Below, piece by piece: positions 38,089-47,600 of a DNA stretch of 64,000 bases. The stretch is taken from contig CANQQJ010000010.1 in NCBI GenBank assembly GCA_947625905.1, positions 24,701 through 88,700 on the forward strand, written 5' to 3'. Both the position numbers and the translations under genes were made by a program. This DNA comes from an uncultured Clostridia bacterium (GTDB lineage: Bacteria > Bacillota > Clostridia > Monoglobales > Monoglobaceae). The notes beneath the pieces are model-generated. The model did no database searches. It saw only the letters and a program-made list of their open reading frames with translations, and had not been told where the DNA came from. The first letter of the stretch is position 1; every line of letters starts with the position of its first letter.

Positions 38089-40068
38089 TTAAGACACGTC
38101 GATCAGATCAATATAGTTATGTCCGCTCTCGGCGATATGCTCCTTGCGTCCGCTAAGATTATCGCCGAGCAGAAGATCGAATATCTCCTGCGTCTTTTTA
38201 ACGTCGTCGGGCATGATCTTTATAAGGCGTCGCGTCTCGGGATTCATGGTGGTGCGCCACATCATGTCGGGCTGGTTCTCGCCAAGTCCCTTGCTGCGCT
38301 GGATCGTGAATTTTTGACCGTCGATTTTTTTGAGTATATCGGACTTTTCCTGCTCATTAAAAGCGAAGTATGTGTTTTTCTTTGTGTTGATCTCATAGAG
38401 CGGCGACTCGGCTATATACACGTATCCCCTTTCGATAAGAGTAGGCACAAGCCTGTAGATCATCGTGAGCACCTGTGTGCGGATATGGAATCCGTCAACG
38501 TCCGCATCGGTGCAGATTATGATCTTGCTCCAGCGAAGATTACCCAAATCAAACGAGCTCAGATCCTTGTTATGTTTTGACTTTATCTCAACGCCGCAGC
38601 CCAAGACGCGCAAAAGATCAACAATGACGTCGCTGTTAAATATCTTATCATACTCGGCTTTAAGGCAGTTAAGAATTTTTCCTCTGAGCGGTATAATGGC
38701 CTGGAACTCGCTGTCTCTGCCCAATTTGCAGGCGCCGAGAGCCGAATCTCCCTCTACGATATAGACCTCGCGTTTTTCGGGGTCCTTGCTGCGGCAGTCC
38801 ACGAATTTTTTTACTCTGTTTGCAACGTCTAAGCTGCCGCCAAGCTTTTTCTTGACGTTGATCCTGGTTTTTTCCGCAGTTTCGCGGCTGCGCTTGTTCA
38901 CGAGTATCTGAGCGGATATTTTATCGGCTTCAATCTTATTCTCTATAAAATAGATATCAAGTGTCTTGCGCAGAAAATCGGTCATGGCGTCTTGGATAAA
39001 CTTGTTGTTTATTGCCTTTTTGGTCTGATTCTCATAGCTTGTCATGGTGGAGTATGAATTGGAAACCAAAATAAGACTGTCCTGTATATCGCTGTACTGG
39101 ATCTTTCCCTCATTTTTGTTATACTTGTTTTCTGCTTTCAAATATTTGTCCACAGCGTAAACAAAGGCATTTCTGACCGCCTTGTCGGGCGAGCCGCCGT
39201 GCTCAAGGAAGCTTGAGTTATGATAATATTCGGTTGTGCTGATCTCATTTGAAAAGCAAAAAGCAAAGCTCATTTTGAGCTTGTATTCGGGCAGATCCTC
39301 GCGGTCTCTGCCGCTGCGGTCAGCCTCGGCGAAATACGGCTCTGTGAACGCTTTGCCGCCCGAAAGTTCTTTCACATAGTCAACGATTCCGTTTTCGTAT
39401 AAAAATTCAAACTCTTCAAATTTCCCGCGGCTGATCTCGTTTTTAAGAACAAATCGGATACCGGGATTGACCACGGCCTGGCGCTTTAACGTGTCCGTAT
39501 AATAATTAAGCGGTATGTCGATATCCGTGAAAACCTTCAGGTCGGGGCGCCATAGTATTTTTGAGCCGGTATGTCTGTGGCGGAAAGGTGTTTTTTTAAG
39601 ACCGCCTATATTTTTGCCTTTTTTAAACTCAAGCTCGTATTTATATCCGTCGCGCTGAATAACAACGCTCATAAATTCAGAGCTGTACTGCGTGGCGCAA
39701 AGACCGAGTCCGTTAAGTCCCAAACTGAACTCATAATTTCCGCCCGTGTTGTTCTTGTATTTTCCTCCGGCGTAAAGCTCGCAAAAAACCAGTTCCCAGT
39801 TGTTCTTTTTCTCACGCTCGTTATAATCGACGGGAATTCCGCGTCCGAAATCCTCGACTTCTATCGATTTATCCAAAAATCTTGTTATCGTTATAATATT
39901 GCCAAAGCCCTCTCTGGCCTCGTCTATCGAATTCGAAAGAATTTCAAACATCGAGTGCTCGCAGCCGTCGATCCCGTCAGAGCCGAATATTACTGCGGGA
40001 CGCTTTCTCACTCTGTCGGCGCCTTTAAGGGCGGTTATGCTTTGATTATCGTACTTTTTAGCGCACAT
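38089..40068 (-). CDS. parE: DNA topoisomerase IV-type subunit B
   Basis: 659-aa ATPase subunit. GHKL motifs: SNSIDEA (N-box, about 46-52), DFGRGIP and GLNGLGLCATQY lid; TOPRIM EGDSALG and DADVDG with PLRGKILN between. Makes the A2B2 enzyme with the downstream gene, for decatenation. Ribosome site AAGGAG. Whether the pair acts as a gyrase cannot be decided from sequence. Confidence 0.9.
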   Translation of the reverse strand: MCAKKYDNQSITALKGADRVRKRPAVIFGSDGIDGCEHSMFEILSNSIDEAREGFGNIITITRFLDKSIEVEDFGRGIPVDYNEREKKNNWELVFCELYAGGKYKNNTGGNYEFSLGLNGLGLCATQYSSEFMSVVIQRDGYKYELEFKKGKNIGGLKKTPFRHRHTGSKILWRPDLKVFTDIDIPLNYYTDTLKRQAVVNPGIRFVLKNEISRGKFEEFEFLYENGIVDYVKELSGGKAFTEPYFAEADRSGRDREDLPEYKLKMSFAFCFSNEISTTEYYHNSSFLEHGGSPDKAVRNAFVYAVDKYLKAENKYNKNEGKIQYSDIQDSLILVSNSYSTMTSYENQTKKAINNKFIQDAMTDFLRKTLDIYFIENKIEADKISAQILVNKRSRETAEKTRINVKKKLGGSLDVANRVKKFVDCRSKDPEKREVYIVEGDSALGACKLGRDSEFQAIIPLRGKILNCLKAEYDKIFNSDVIVDLLRVLGCGVEIKSKHNKDLSSFDLGNLRWSKIIICTDADVDGFHIRTQVLTMIYRLVPTLIERGYVYIAESPLYEINTKKNTYFAFNEQEKSDILKKIDGQKFTIQRSKGLGENQPDMMWRTTMNPETRRLIKIMPDDVKKTQEIFDLLLGDNLSGRKEHIAESGHNYIDLIDVS

Positions 40069-40207
40069 ATATTTCTCCTTATGTTACTCTGTTAAACAAT
40101 TCAAGTTATTATAACATAAATATAATTACAAGTAAAGGATTTAAAATCTTACTTAAACTTTACTTATATCTAACATTATTGTTACAAATAATATCAGTTT
40201 TATGATT

Positions 40208-41488
40208 CTACTGCGCTATTTCATATTTCGAGTTAAGAATAACAAGATTCTGCGGAAATTTGCGATCAAGACTCCAGTAGCCGAACCCGAACAAATTATA
40301 TCGGTCGGCTAAATTATACTTTGCAGCGATACTTCTGGCGTCCTCGAACCAAACTTCATGCAGCATCCCGTTTTCGTCACGATATTCGAACCACGGTGTT
40401 TGAGCTGTCTCGTCGTAATTTATCACTGCACCGTAGCGCTCGGCGATCTGCACCGCGCGAACGGGGGACAGCGATGCCGCTTTTGTAACGCCTTTCACGT
40501 ATGGCAGCGGCCAGTCATAGCCGTATGTAGGTATCCCCATAAATATTTTGTTTGGCGATATCCTTGTAATGGCATATTCTATAACTCTCTCGACCGAGCC
40601 GATCGGAGCGACCGCCATGGGCTCACTGTAGGTATATCCCCACTCATAGGTCATCAGCAGCACCTTGTCCACCGCCGCTCCGATAGCCGCGTAATCGTGG
40701 CCTTCATACAGAACGCCCGACTGATCATCGCTTGTTTTCGGAGCCAAAGCAGAGAATAACGGATATCCGAGCGGACTTATACGTCCGCGCAGATATTCCA
40801 AAAATTCAACATAGTCATTTTTCCGCGCGGGATCTATAAACTCAAAATCAACATCAAGACCGTTATAGCCTTTGTTTCGGATATTCCCTATGATTTCATC
40901 CGTAAGTGTCGAGCGCAATGCCTCGCTGTCGAATATCAGCGTGGCGCGGTCGCTGCTGAATGTTCCGTATTCGGTGAGCGTTGAAAGGTGCATAAGTGAT
41001 TTTACCGAAAGCTGATTTGCAATATTTATCATTGGCGTGTCGCCCTCAAGATCGACCAAATTTCCGCTTTTGCTTATTCCGTAGGTAAATGGAGTTTGAT
41101 ATGTCATAAACGGCAGCTGTTCGCGCAGCAGTTTAAGCGAAATAAACGGATAGGCGTATCCGTTTGTCTGAATGGAACGAGTTTTGGATCCGCTTAAACT
41201 GATATTCAGCGTCTGACCGGCAGAAATATCGGGAGCGCCGCCCAGAAAATAATTGTTCCTGTAAAGGGTTTTTATACTCACACCGTACCGCGCCGCAATA
41301 GATGAAAGCGTCTCGCCCGGCGCTGCGGTATGAGTTATGTCCGCATCCGATATTACAAGCGCCTGTCCCACAACCGCCTTTGAATCGAATGTCAGTCCGT
41401 TGTCCGTAAGAAGATTCATCAGCGGAATATTGTACATCGCAGCGATCTGCGTGTATGTCTCTCCGAATTTTACAACATGTATCAACAT
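40208..41488 (-). CDS. LysM-GH18 cell-wall hydrolase (YaaH/SleL-like)
   Basis: 426 aa. Two LysM repeats (about 2-46 and 52-96) that bind peptidoglycan, then a glycoside hydrolase 18 barrel (about 110-420) with the catalytic motif GLDVDFEF (DxDxE kept) near residue 208. Members such as SleL and YaaH are N-acetylglucosaminidases of spore cortex, suggesting a sporulating ancestor, but they also occur in vegetative walls. No signal peptide, as is usual for this family. CGGAGG precedes the ATG. Confidence 0.9.
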   Translation of the reverse strand: MLIHVVKFGETYTQIAAMYNIPLMNLLTDNGLTFDSKAVVGQALVISDADITHTAAPGETLSSIAARYGVSIKTLYRNNYFLGGAPDISAGQTLNISLSGSKTRSIQTNGYAYPFISLKLLREQLPFMTYQTPFTYGISKSGNLVDLEGDTPMINIANQLSVKSLMHLSTLTEYGTFSSDRATLIFDSEALRSTLTDEIIGNIRNKGYNGLDVDFEFIDPARKNDYVEFLEYLRGRISPLGYPLFSALAPKTSDDQSGVLYEGHDYAAIGAAVDKVLLMTYEWGYTYSEPMAVAPIGSVERVIEYAITRISPNKIFMGIPTYGYDWPLPYVKGVTKAASLSPVRAVQIAERYGAVINYDETAQTPWFEYRDENGMLHEVWFEDARSIAAKYNLADRYNLFGFGYWSLDRKFPQNLVILNSKYEIAQ

Positions 41489-41603
41489 ATAATACCTCCG
41501 ATCATATTTGTGCGATATAATTATCTGATATTATATGCCGCGGCGCGTCTTTATGCCATAAAAATAATCCGACATAAAATCGGATCATTTTTATATATTT
41601 GCT

Positions 41604-42506
41604 TTAAAAATCGTCCTGCCCCGAACCGGAATATTGGAGTTCGGGCTTCTTGATGCTTACCTTCGTTCCGGCCTCGATCGAGCTGACTATAAACGCGTTT
41701 CCGCCTATTGTCGCTCCGTCGCCAATCACGGTCTCGCCGCCCAATATGCTTGTTTCTGAATAGATTGTGACGTTATTGCCTATCGTCGGATGACGCTTGA
41801 CCCCGCGCAGTTCCTGTCCCTTTCTGGTGGAGAGCGCGCCCAGCGTCACGCCCTGATAAATTTTCACGTTGTCGCCTATCGTCGTGGTTTCGCCGACAAC
41901 AATTCCCGTACCGTGGTCTATGCAGAACCGCTTTCCGATAGTGGCTCCCGGGTGGATATCTATCCCTGTCTGACTGTGGGCGTGTTCGGTCATTATCCTG
42001 GGTATCATCGGCACTTTAAGCAGCTGCAGCTCGTGGGCGATCCGATAGACGGTTATTGCATAAAGTCCGGGGTACGAGAAAATTATCTCATCGGTGCTGC
42101 TGGCTGCCGGGTCGCCGTCAAAAGCGGCCTGTACATCCGTATAAAGGTATTCGCGGATCATCGGTATTTGCTCAAGAAATCTGTCGGTTATTTCCTCGGC
42201 CTTGTTCTCAAGCGTAGATTTCGGACACTCGCTGCATGCGTCGCCGCTGCCAAGTGCGCGGGCAATCTGCTTTCTTAGATTATATTGTATAAACTCAAGG
42301 TGTTCGCCAACCGTATAGCGAATGTACTCCGAACGTATTTTACTGTTGTCAAAATATCCGGGAAATAATATTTTTCTGAGCCTGTCGATTATTTCTATTA
42401 TGATCTTTTTGTTGATCATATTTTCCTCATCGATTCGGCTTATATCCTTATGGGTCTCATAGCTTTTAATGATCTTATTCACAAGATCGTCGGTATTAAA
42501 TTTCAC
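41604..42506 (-). CDS. cysE: Serine O-acetyltransferase (EpsC/CysE type)
   Basis: 300-aa enzyme acetylating serine to O-acetylserine, the substrate of CysK (encoded at 60.9 kb). Left-handed beta-helix repeats with catalytic His in HAHSQTGIDIHPGATIG and DHGTGIVVGETT. Longer N-terminal helical domain as in EpsC proteins. Start set at GTG 42506, preceded by GGAAAGG; the frame is open for 22 more codons upstream without a ribosome site. Confidence 0.92.
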   Translation of the reverse strand: MKFNTDDLVNKIIKSYETHKDISRIDEENMINKKIIIEIIDRLRKILFPGYFDNSKIRSEYIRYTVGEHLEFIQYNLRKQIARALGSGDACSECPKSTLENKAEEITDRFLEQIPMIREYLYTDVQAAFDGDPAASSTDEIIFSYPGLYAITVYRIAHELQLLKVPMIPRIMTEHAHSQTGIDIHPGATIGKRFCIDHGTGIVVGETTTIGDNVKIYQGVTLGALSTRKGQELRGVKRHPTIGNNVTIYSETSILGGETVIGDGATIGGNAFIVSSIEAGTKVSIKKPELQYSGSGQDDF

Positions 42507-42609
42507 TAAAATCACCTTTCCGAAACATGATCTGTATGATTGGATAATAACATATCCGAGCACTTTTGTCAATATTTACGGATTTGACATTTAAACTTAT
42601 TTAAATCTA

Positions 42610-42638
42610 TTGTTAAAAACATCATTCTATGATATAAT
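42610..42638 (+). promoter_or_regulatory. Promoter of tcdA
   Basis: TTGTTA (42610-42615), 17-base spacer, TATAAT (42633-42638); start codon 29 bases beyond. Confidence 0.65.
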
Positions 42639-42666
42639 GTTTTAAAACTTATACGGGAGTATTTAA

Positions 42667-43392
42667 ATGGAAAATCAATTTGAAAGAACCGAGCTTTTGC
42701 TCGGAAAAGACGGAATAAAAAAACTCGCCGCTTCGCGCGCGGCAGTATTCGGCATCGGCGGCGTGGGAGGTTACGCGGCAGAGGCGCTCGCACGCGCGGG
42801 CATCGGCGCCATTGACTTGATCGACAGCGATAAGGTCAGCGTCTCAAATATAAACCGCCAAATTATCGCGACCCACAAAACAGTCGGCAAATACAAGGTC
42901 GATGTGATGGCTGAAAGAATGGCTGAGATAAATCCGAATATCAAGGTGCGCGCCTTCAGAACATTCTATCTGCCCGAGACGGAAGAGGAGTTTGACTTTA
43001 AAAATTATGATTACATAATTGACGCGGTCGACACTGTGACCGCCAAGATCGCCCTTGTCGTTAACGCAAATAAAGCAAACACGCCGATAATCAGCTCAAT
43101 GGGAGCGGGCAACAAGCTTGATCCCGCCGCGTTTGAAGTCGCTGACATTTATGAAACGTCTGTCTGTCCTCTCGCTAAAGTTATGCGTTATGAGCTGAGG
43201 AGGAGAGGGATAAAAAAACTTAAGGTCGTCTACTCAAAGGAAAAACCGATAAATCCGATCGGGTCGTTAAAAGGCAGCGTAAGTTCGGATTTGCGCAAAG
43301 CCGTTCCCGGCAGCGTGTCATTCGTTCCTTCCGTCGCCGGACTGATAATAGCGGGCGAAGTCATAAAAGATCTGCTCGGACTTAACGATTAG
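42667..43392 (+). CDS. tcdA: tRNA threonylcarbamoyladenosine dehydratase
   Basis: 241-aa E1-like ThiF/HesA protein that cyclises t6A to ct6A at position 37 of ANN-reading tRNAs. Nucleotide loop GIGGVGGYAAEALARAGIG (about 30-48), adenylation residues in DSDKVSVSNINRQ, and the Cys in SVCPLAKVMRYELRRRG. ThiF-type sulfur carriers are the alternative, but the TcdA-specific RYELRRRGI stretch argues for this call. GGGAG precedes the ATG. Confidence 0.92.
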   Translation: MENQFERTELLLGKDGIKKLAASRAAVFGIGGVGGYAAEALARAGIGAIDLIDSDKVSVSNINRQIIATHKTVGKYKVDVMAERMAEINPNIKVRAFRTFYLPETEEEFDFKNYDYIIDAVDTVTAKIALVVNANKANTPIISSMGAGNKLDPAAFEVADIYETSVCPLAKVMRYELRRRGIKKLKVVYSKEKPINPIGSLKGSVSSDLRKAVPGSVSFVPSVAGLIIAGEVIKDLLGLND

Positions 43393-43428
43393 TGATATAA
43401 TCCCCGAAAATATCGGGGATTATATCAC
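43392..43428. terminator. Perfect 16-bp inverted repeat between tcdA and the integrase
   Basis: GTGATATAATCCCCGA, loop AAATA, then the exact reverse complement. It begins on the last base of the tcdA stop and ends 17 bases before the integrase stop. A bidirectional terminator is the simplest reading; its position at the presumed left edge of the integrated element makes it a candidate boundary feature too. Confidence 0.7.
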
Positions 43429-43444
43429 GTAAATTACTTTTTTA

Positions 43445-44467
43445 TCAAAAAGATGAGACAAATTTATTCAATTTGTCAGCTGTTTGCATTTTTCGAGCCT
43501 TGCTTATGTGCGTGTATATATCGCGCGTGACCTGAATGGTCGAATGGCCGAGCAGTTCCTGTGCATCTTTCACGTCGATCTCGGCTTCGAAAAGGATGGT
43601 TGCATACGCGTGTCTGAGCTGATGAGGCGTGATCGAAAGACCGGTTTCGCTTAAATATTTTGTCCACAGTCGATTAAAGTTTCCGTTTCTTATCAATTCC
43701 CCGTCGTGATTCGGAAAAACAAGATCCGACGTGTTATTATGCCTAAGCTTTGACGCGAGGCAGTCGAGCAAAATCACATCACGATATCCTGCTTTGGTTT
43801 TCGGCTGTTTGATGTTCGGGATATTCCCGACATAGTAAACGGATTTGTTCACGTGTATTATCTTATTTTCGAAATCAATGTCGTTGTAGGTCAGAGCCAA
43901 AGCCTCGCCGCGCCTAAGACCCGTGTACAGAATAAAATAAGCGAACAATCCGAATGTTTTGCCTACGCTGTTTTTCACGGTTTTGATCTCTTCCGCGGTC
44001 GGCAGTTCCCTTTTTGTTTGAGGCAGATTTTTGGGCACCGATATATATTGGCACGGGTTACTCTCGGCGTAACTGTTGATTACCGCGTATTTAAACACTT
44101 GATTCAAGATCTGCAGCCGCGATTTGACGGTTTTCATAGCGTAACCGCATCCGGCCAGTATATGCAGGAAATTATCAATATCCTTTGATGTGATATCTTT
44201 TATGCTTTTTCCCGAAAAATGCTCCGTAATTTGTTTAAGCGCGGGTTTGTATTGCTTGACGGTGTTGTATTCGACCGTTTTGAAATGCTCACTTGCCCAT
44301 TCGTTTGCAACATCCTCAAATTGTTTACCCTTTCTCGATGCCAGATAATATTCAAGCATTTTTCTGTTTATCTCACGCTCGGGTCTGGCATGTAACGAAG
44401 CGATCTTACCGTTTGCGCTGATCTGACGACTATAACGCCCGTCATTACGCTTTTTCAGTTTGGCCAT
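43445..44467 (-). CDS. Tyrosine recombinase (phage/ICE-type integrase)
   Basis: 340-aa integrase. N-terminal arm-binding part (KKRNDGRYSRQ, a shortened AP2-like segment), SAM-like core-binding domain (about 55-150), catalytic domain with Arg in YTGLRRGEAL, Lys in PKTKAGYRDV, HQLRHAYAT and GHSTIQVTRDIYTH. All catalytic residues are present, so it looks functional. Start at ATG 44467 behind GGAAGGAG; the open frame extends 11 codons further. It points away from the large polyvalent gene and toward tcdA. No excisionase is visible. Confidence 0.95.
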   Translation of the reverse strand: MAKLKKRNDGRYSRQISANGKIASLHARPEREINRKMLEYYLASRKGKQFEDVANEWASEHFKTVEYNTVKQYKPALKQITEHFSGKSIKDITSKDIDNFLHILAGCGYAMKTVKSRLQILNQVFKYAVINSYAESNPCQYISVPKNLPQTKRELPTAEEIKTVKNSVGKTFGLFAYFILYTGLRRGEALALTYNDIDFENKIIHVNKSVYYVGNIPNIKQPKTKAGYRDVILLDCLASKLRHNNTSDLVFPNHDGELIRNGNFNRLWTKYLSETGLSITPHQLRHAYATILFEAEIDVKDAQELLGHSTIQVTRDIYTHISKARKMQTADKLNKFVSSF

Positions 44468-44546
44468 AAAAATACTCCTTCCGCAAAAAATTCGGCACAC
44501 CGCAAAACCCCAAAACAGTCTTTTGAAAATACACTAAACTTCAATT

Positions 44547-44575
44547 ACTATACCACAAATGTTTGTGTAAGTCAA
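44547..44575 (-). promoter_or_regulatory. Integrase promoter with palindromic operator-like spacer
   Basis: Minus-strand TTGACT (44570-44575), 17-base spacer, TATAGT (44547-44552). The spacer holds CACAAA-CA-TTTGTG (44554-44567), a perfect inverted repeat placed where a repressor would block polymerase. It does not fit the LexA box. Confidence 0.65.
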
Positions 44576-44628
44576 TTAATCTCAGGTGAAAACTGCCGCC
44601 AAAACAAACTCATTTAAAATGCCGCAAT

Positions 44629-47600
44629 TTGTTGCGAAAAAATATTTGCTGTTTGAGTGATGCCGAGATAGAGAGGATCGCGCAGGCCGCGGCTGACGGG
44701 GCGATGATCGACCTGACCGGGAACGAGGACGCGGGCGAGGCTTTGACTTCGTATACCGGATCCGTGACGCCTGAGCAGGTGCGCCGGGATATTATCGACT
44801 ACTACGAGAGCGGAAAAATACCCGAAACCGCCGCAAGGTATGATGATATTAAGTTTTCGATCAAGAACATAGAAGGCAAAAACGGCGATTACGGTGTTGG
44901 CGTGTATCTTGACACAAATATATTTGATAATGTTAAACCGCGTAATTGGAATAAAATCCTTACAAGATATGTTTATGATAATCTTGCCGGTAAGGATGTT
45001 ATCGCTTATGACCGGAACGGAAAAGAAGAAATAATATCTTTTGCAAAAAAGAACGAAAGGGCTCAAAAGTCCGATGCAACAAACAGTCATAGAGTAATTG
45101 ATAAACTTGCGAGAAACAGGGGAAATATTCAAGCTCTTTCGACCGTGCATATTGATGAGCTTTTGCAGACAGCAAAATACGAAAGCAGCAATTCGGAGCA
45201 CAGCCACCAGTGGCTTGATGAAAACGGTTGGGAAATCAGAAAAACATATGTTCAAGACAAAAAAGGCAAAATATATGAAGCGACGCTTAATATAGCAAAC
45301 GCAAAAGACGGCAGAAGGATACTTTATTCTATTTCAAATATAAAAGAAGTCGATGAGGGCGACGTGCCCTCAACCCGAAACGGGAGGGGCTCGCTCACTA
45401 ACCATCGACTTCTTATTGAACCTACTATATCACAAAACAGAAACGGTGTCAAGAATAATTTATTTGAAAATTATGACAATAACACAGCTTTAAAAATAAG
45501 GCCGTCCTCACCCCATATGGGCCGCCAAACGGCGGACACCATAGCCAGGGGCACAGGAGCGACCTTAACTGACTTTATTGTATCACGAAAAAACAATGAT
45601 GTCAATAATATTATACGCGAAAATTCCGACAATAACACAATAAGCACAAACGCCGGACTGATTCGTGATGAAGTTTCTCGGCGTTTGAGTTATCAGGAAA
45701 TGCGCGCGCTGAACCAGTTGGCGCAGCTCACCGGAACAAGTATTCGCATTGCGCCGACGCTCGGTTTTGCAAACGGTATGTACCAAAACGGCGTTATTAC
45801 GCTTGCGCTGGACGCGGACGGTAAGATCACTACTGTATTTTCGCATGAAATAACACATCATTTCGCGCAGTCTGCGCCGCAGGCTTACGCGGATTATCAA
45901 GGCGCTGTGATGGCTGTTCTTGCCGAGGAATCGGGGCAGAGCGAGGACGCGCTTATACAGGCGACAATAGAGCGCTACGCAAATAGAGGTATACGACTTA
46001 ATGCTGCCGGTGCGAGAGAGGAGCTGGCGGCGGATTATACGCGGAGGATCCTCGGTGATGTTTCACAAATCCAAAAGCTGATCGACAGCGCCAAAAATCT
46101 GAGTGAGCCTCGGAAACGGACTCTTTTGCAAAAGCTGTGTGACGCGATACGAGCTTTTATACAGCAGCTCAGGGAGAGAGTAACATCATCTTTACACCCC
46201 GATATTCAAAAAGAGATAAGCAGCGCGGAAAAAGCGGCAAAAGCGCTTGAACAAATGGCGGCTGAGGCTGTTATAAACAAACGTGAAAACCGTATATCCA
46301 ACCGGAATACGAGTGAAAAGGCGGAACTTGACAACAGTTCATATATTCACTCGGACGCGTTTAAGCGCTGGTTCGGAGATTGGGAAAGTGATCCCGAAAA
46401 CGCGAGCAAGGTCGTGAATGAGGACGGCACGCCGAAGGTGGTGTATCACGGGACCAATGCTGAATTTAATGTGTTTGATCGAAGCAAAGGAAAGCCGAAT
46501 GACGCCGGTTGGCTTGGCAGAGGCTATTATTTTTATGGTGATTATCACGAAAGCGCGCAATATGCCGAATATGGTAAAGGCAGGGTTATGGAGGTTTATC
46601 TTAATATAAAAAATCCATATTATGCCGAAAGCGCGGAAATGGAACGATTGGCGGAGCTTGACAGCGACGCAGCTTCCGAGGAATTTACCCAAAATCTTAT
46701 TAATGAAGGTTATGATGGTGTATATTATAACGGGGATTTGAGAGAAGAATGGGTTGCTTTTTATCCAACACAAATCAAATCTGCCACGGATAATATCGGC
46801 ACGTTTGATCCCAATAATGCGGATATTCGGTATTCGTTTGGCGGGGAGAACGCGAAGACAGCCGACCTGAATGCTCTGGCGCGTGCCAAGCAGATGGATA
46901 TGGACGGAGAGACGCCCGAGAAAATATGGAAAGACACCGGCTGGGGCAAAGGCCTTGACAGTAAGTGGCGGTTTGAAATCGACGACAGTAAAATGAAGTT
47001 TGATAAAAACGGGGAGCTCAAGATGAGTAAAGCCATGCGCCGCGCAAACGCCCTTAACAGAAAAGGAACATCTATCACCGAAGAGGAATTTAAAGAACTT
47101 AAGGAGATATTGAAATCAAGCGATGAATGGGAGAGGGAACTTAAACTCGGAGATTATCTTCGCCATACAGAATTGAATAAGGCGTATCCGTTCCTTAGAC
47201 ATATAAAAGTATCACTTCAGGATTTGCCGAATAATGAATTGGGCAGCTATGACGCCGAGAGCAACGAAATTATTTTGAACAGCAGAAAAGACAGCGCCAT
47301 ACTTGCGCAGACGCTGCTGCACGAAGTGCAGCACGCCATTCAGAAAAGAGAAGGATTTGCACGCGGATCAAGCTCAGATTATTGGGAGCTGCAAAGTCAT
47401 GACCCACAGTATCAACGGACAGAAAGACGCTTGCAAGATGAGATATTTGACGTTATACAGCATGATCCCGAAAATGACAAACGCTATAATGAGCTTAGGA
47501 ATAGGCTGGACAATATAGGGTTTGAACTATACCGAAACACGGCGGGAGAGATCGAGGCGAGAGATTCGGCGAGACGCCGAAATATGACCGCCGAGGAGAG

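Noticed and set aside
44554..44567. LexA/SOS box in the integrase promoter
   Set aside because: CACAAACATTTGTG does not fit CGAAC-N4-GTTCG; halves differ at key positions.
45578..45640. Integron attC sites at the module borders
   Set aside because: No attC-type core or conserved inverted arms; the integrase is a phage-type enzyme, not IntI.
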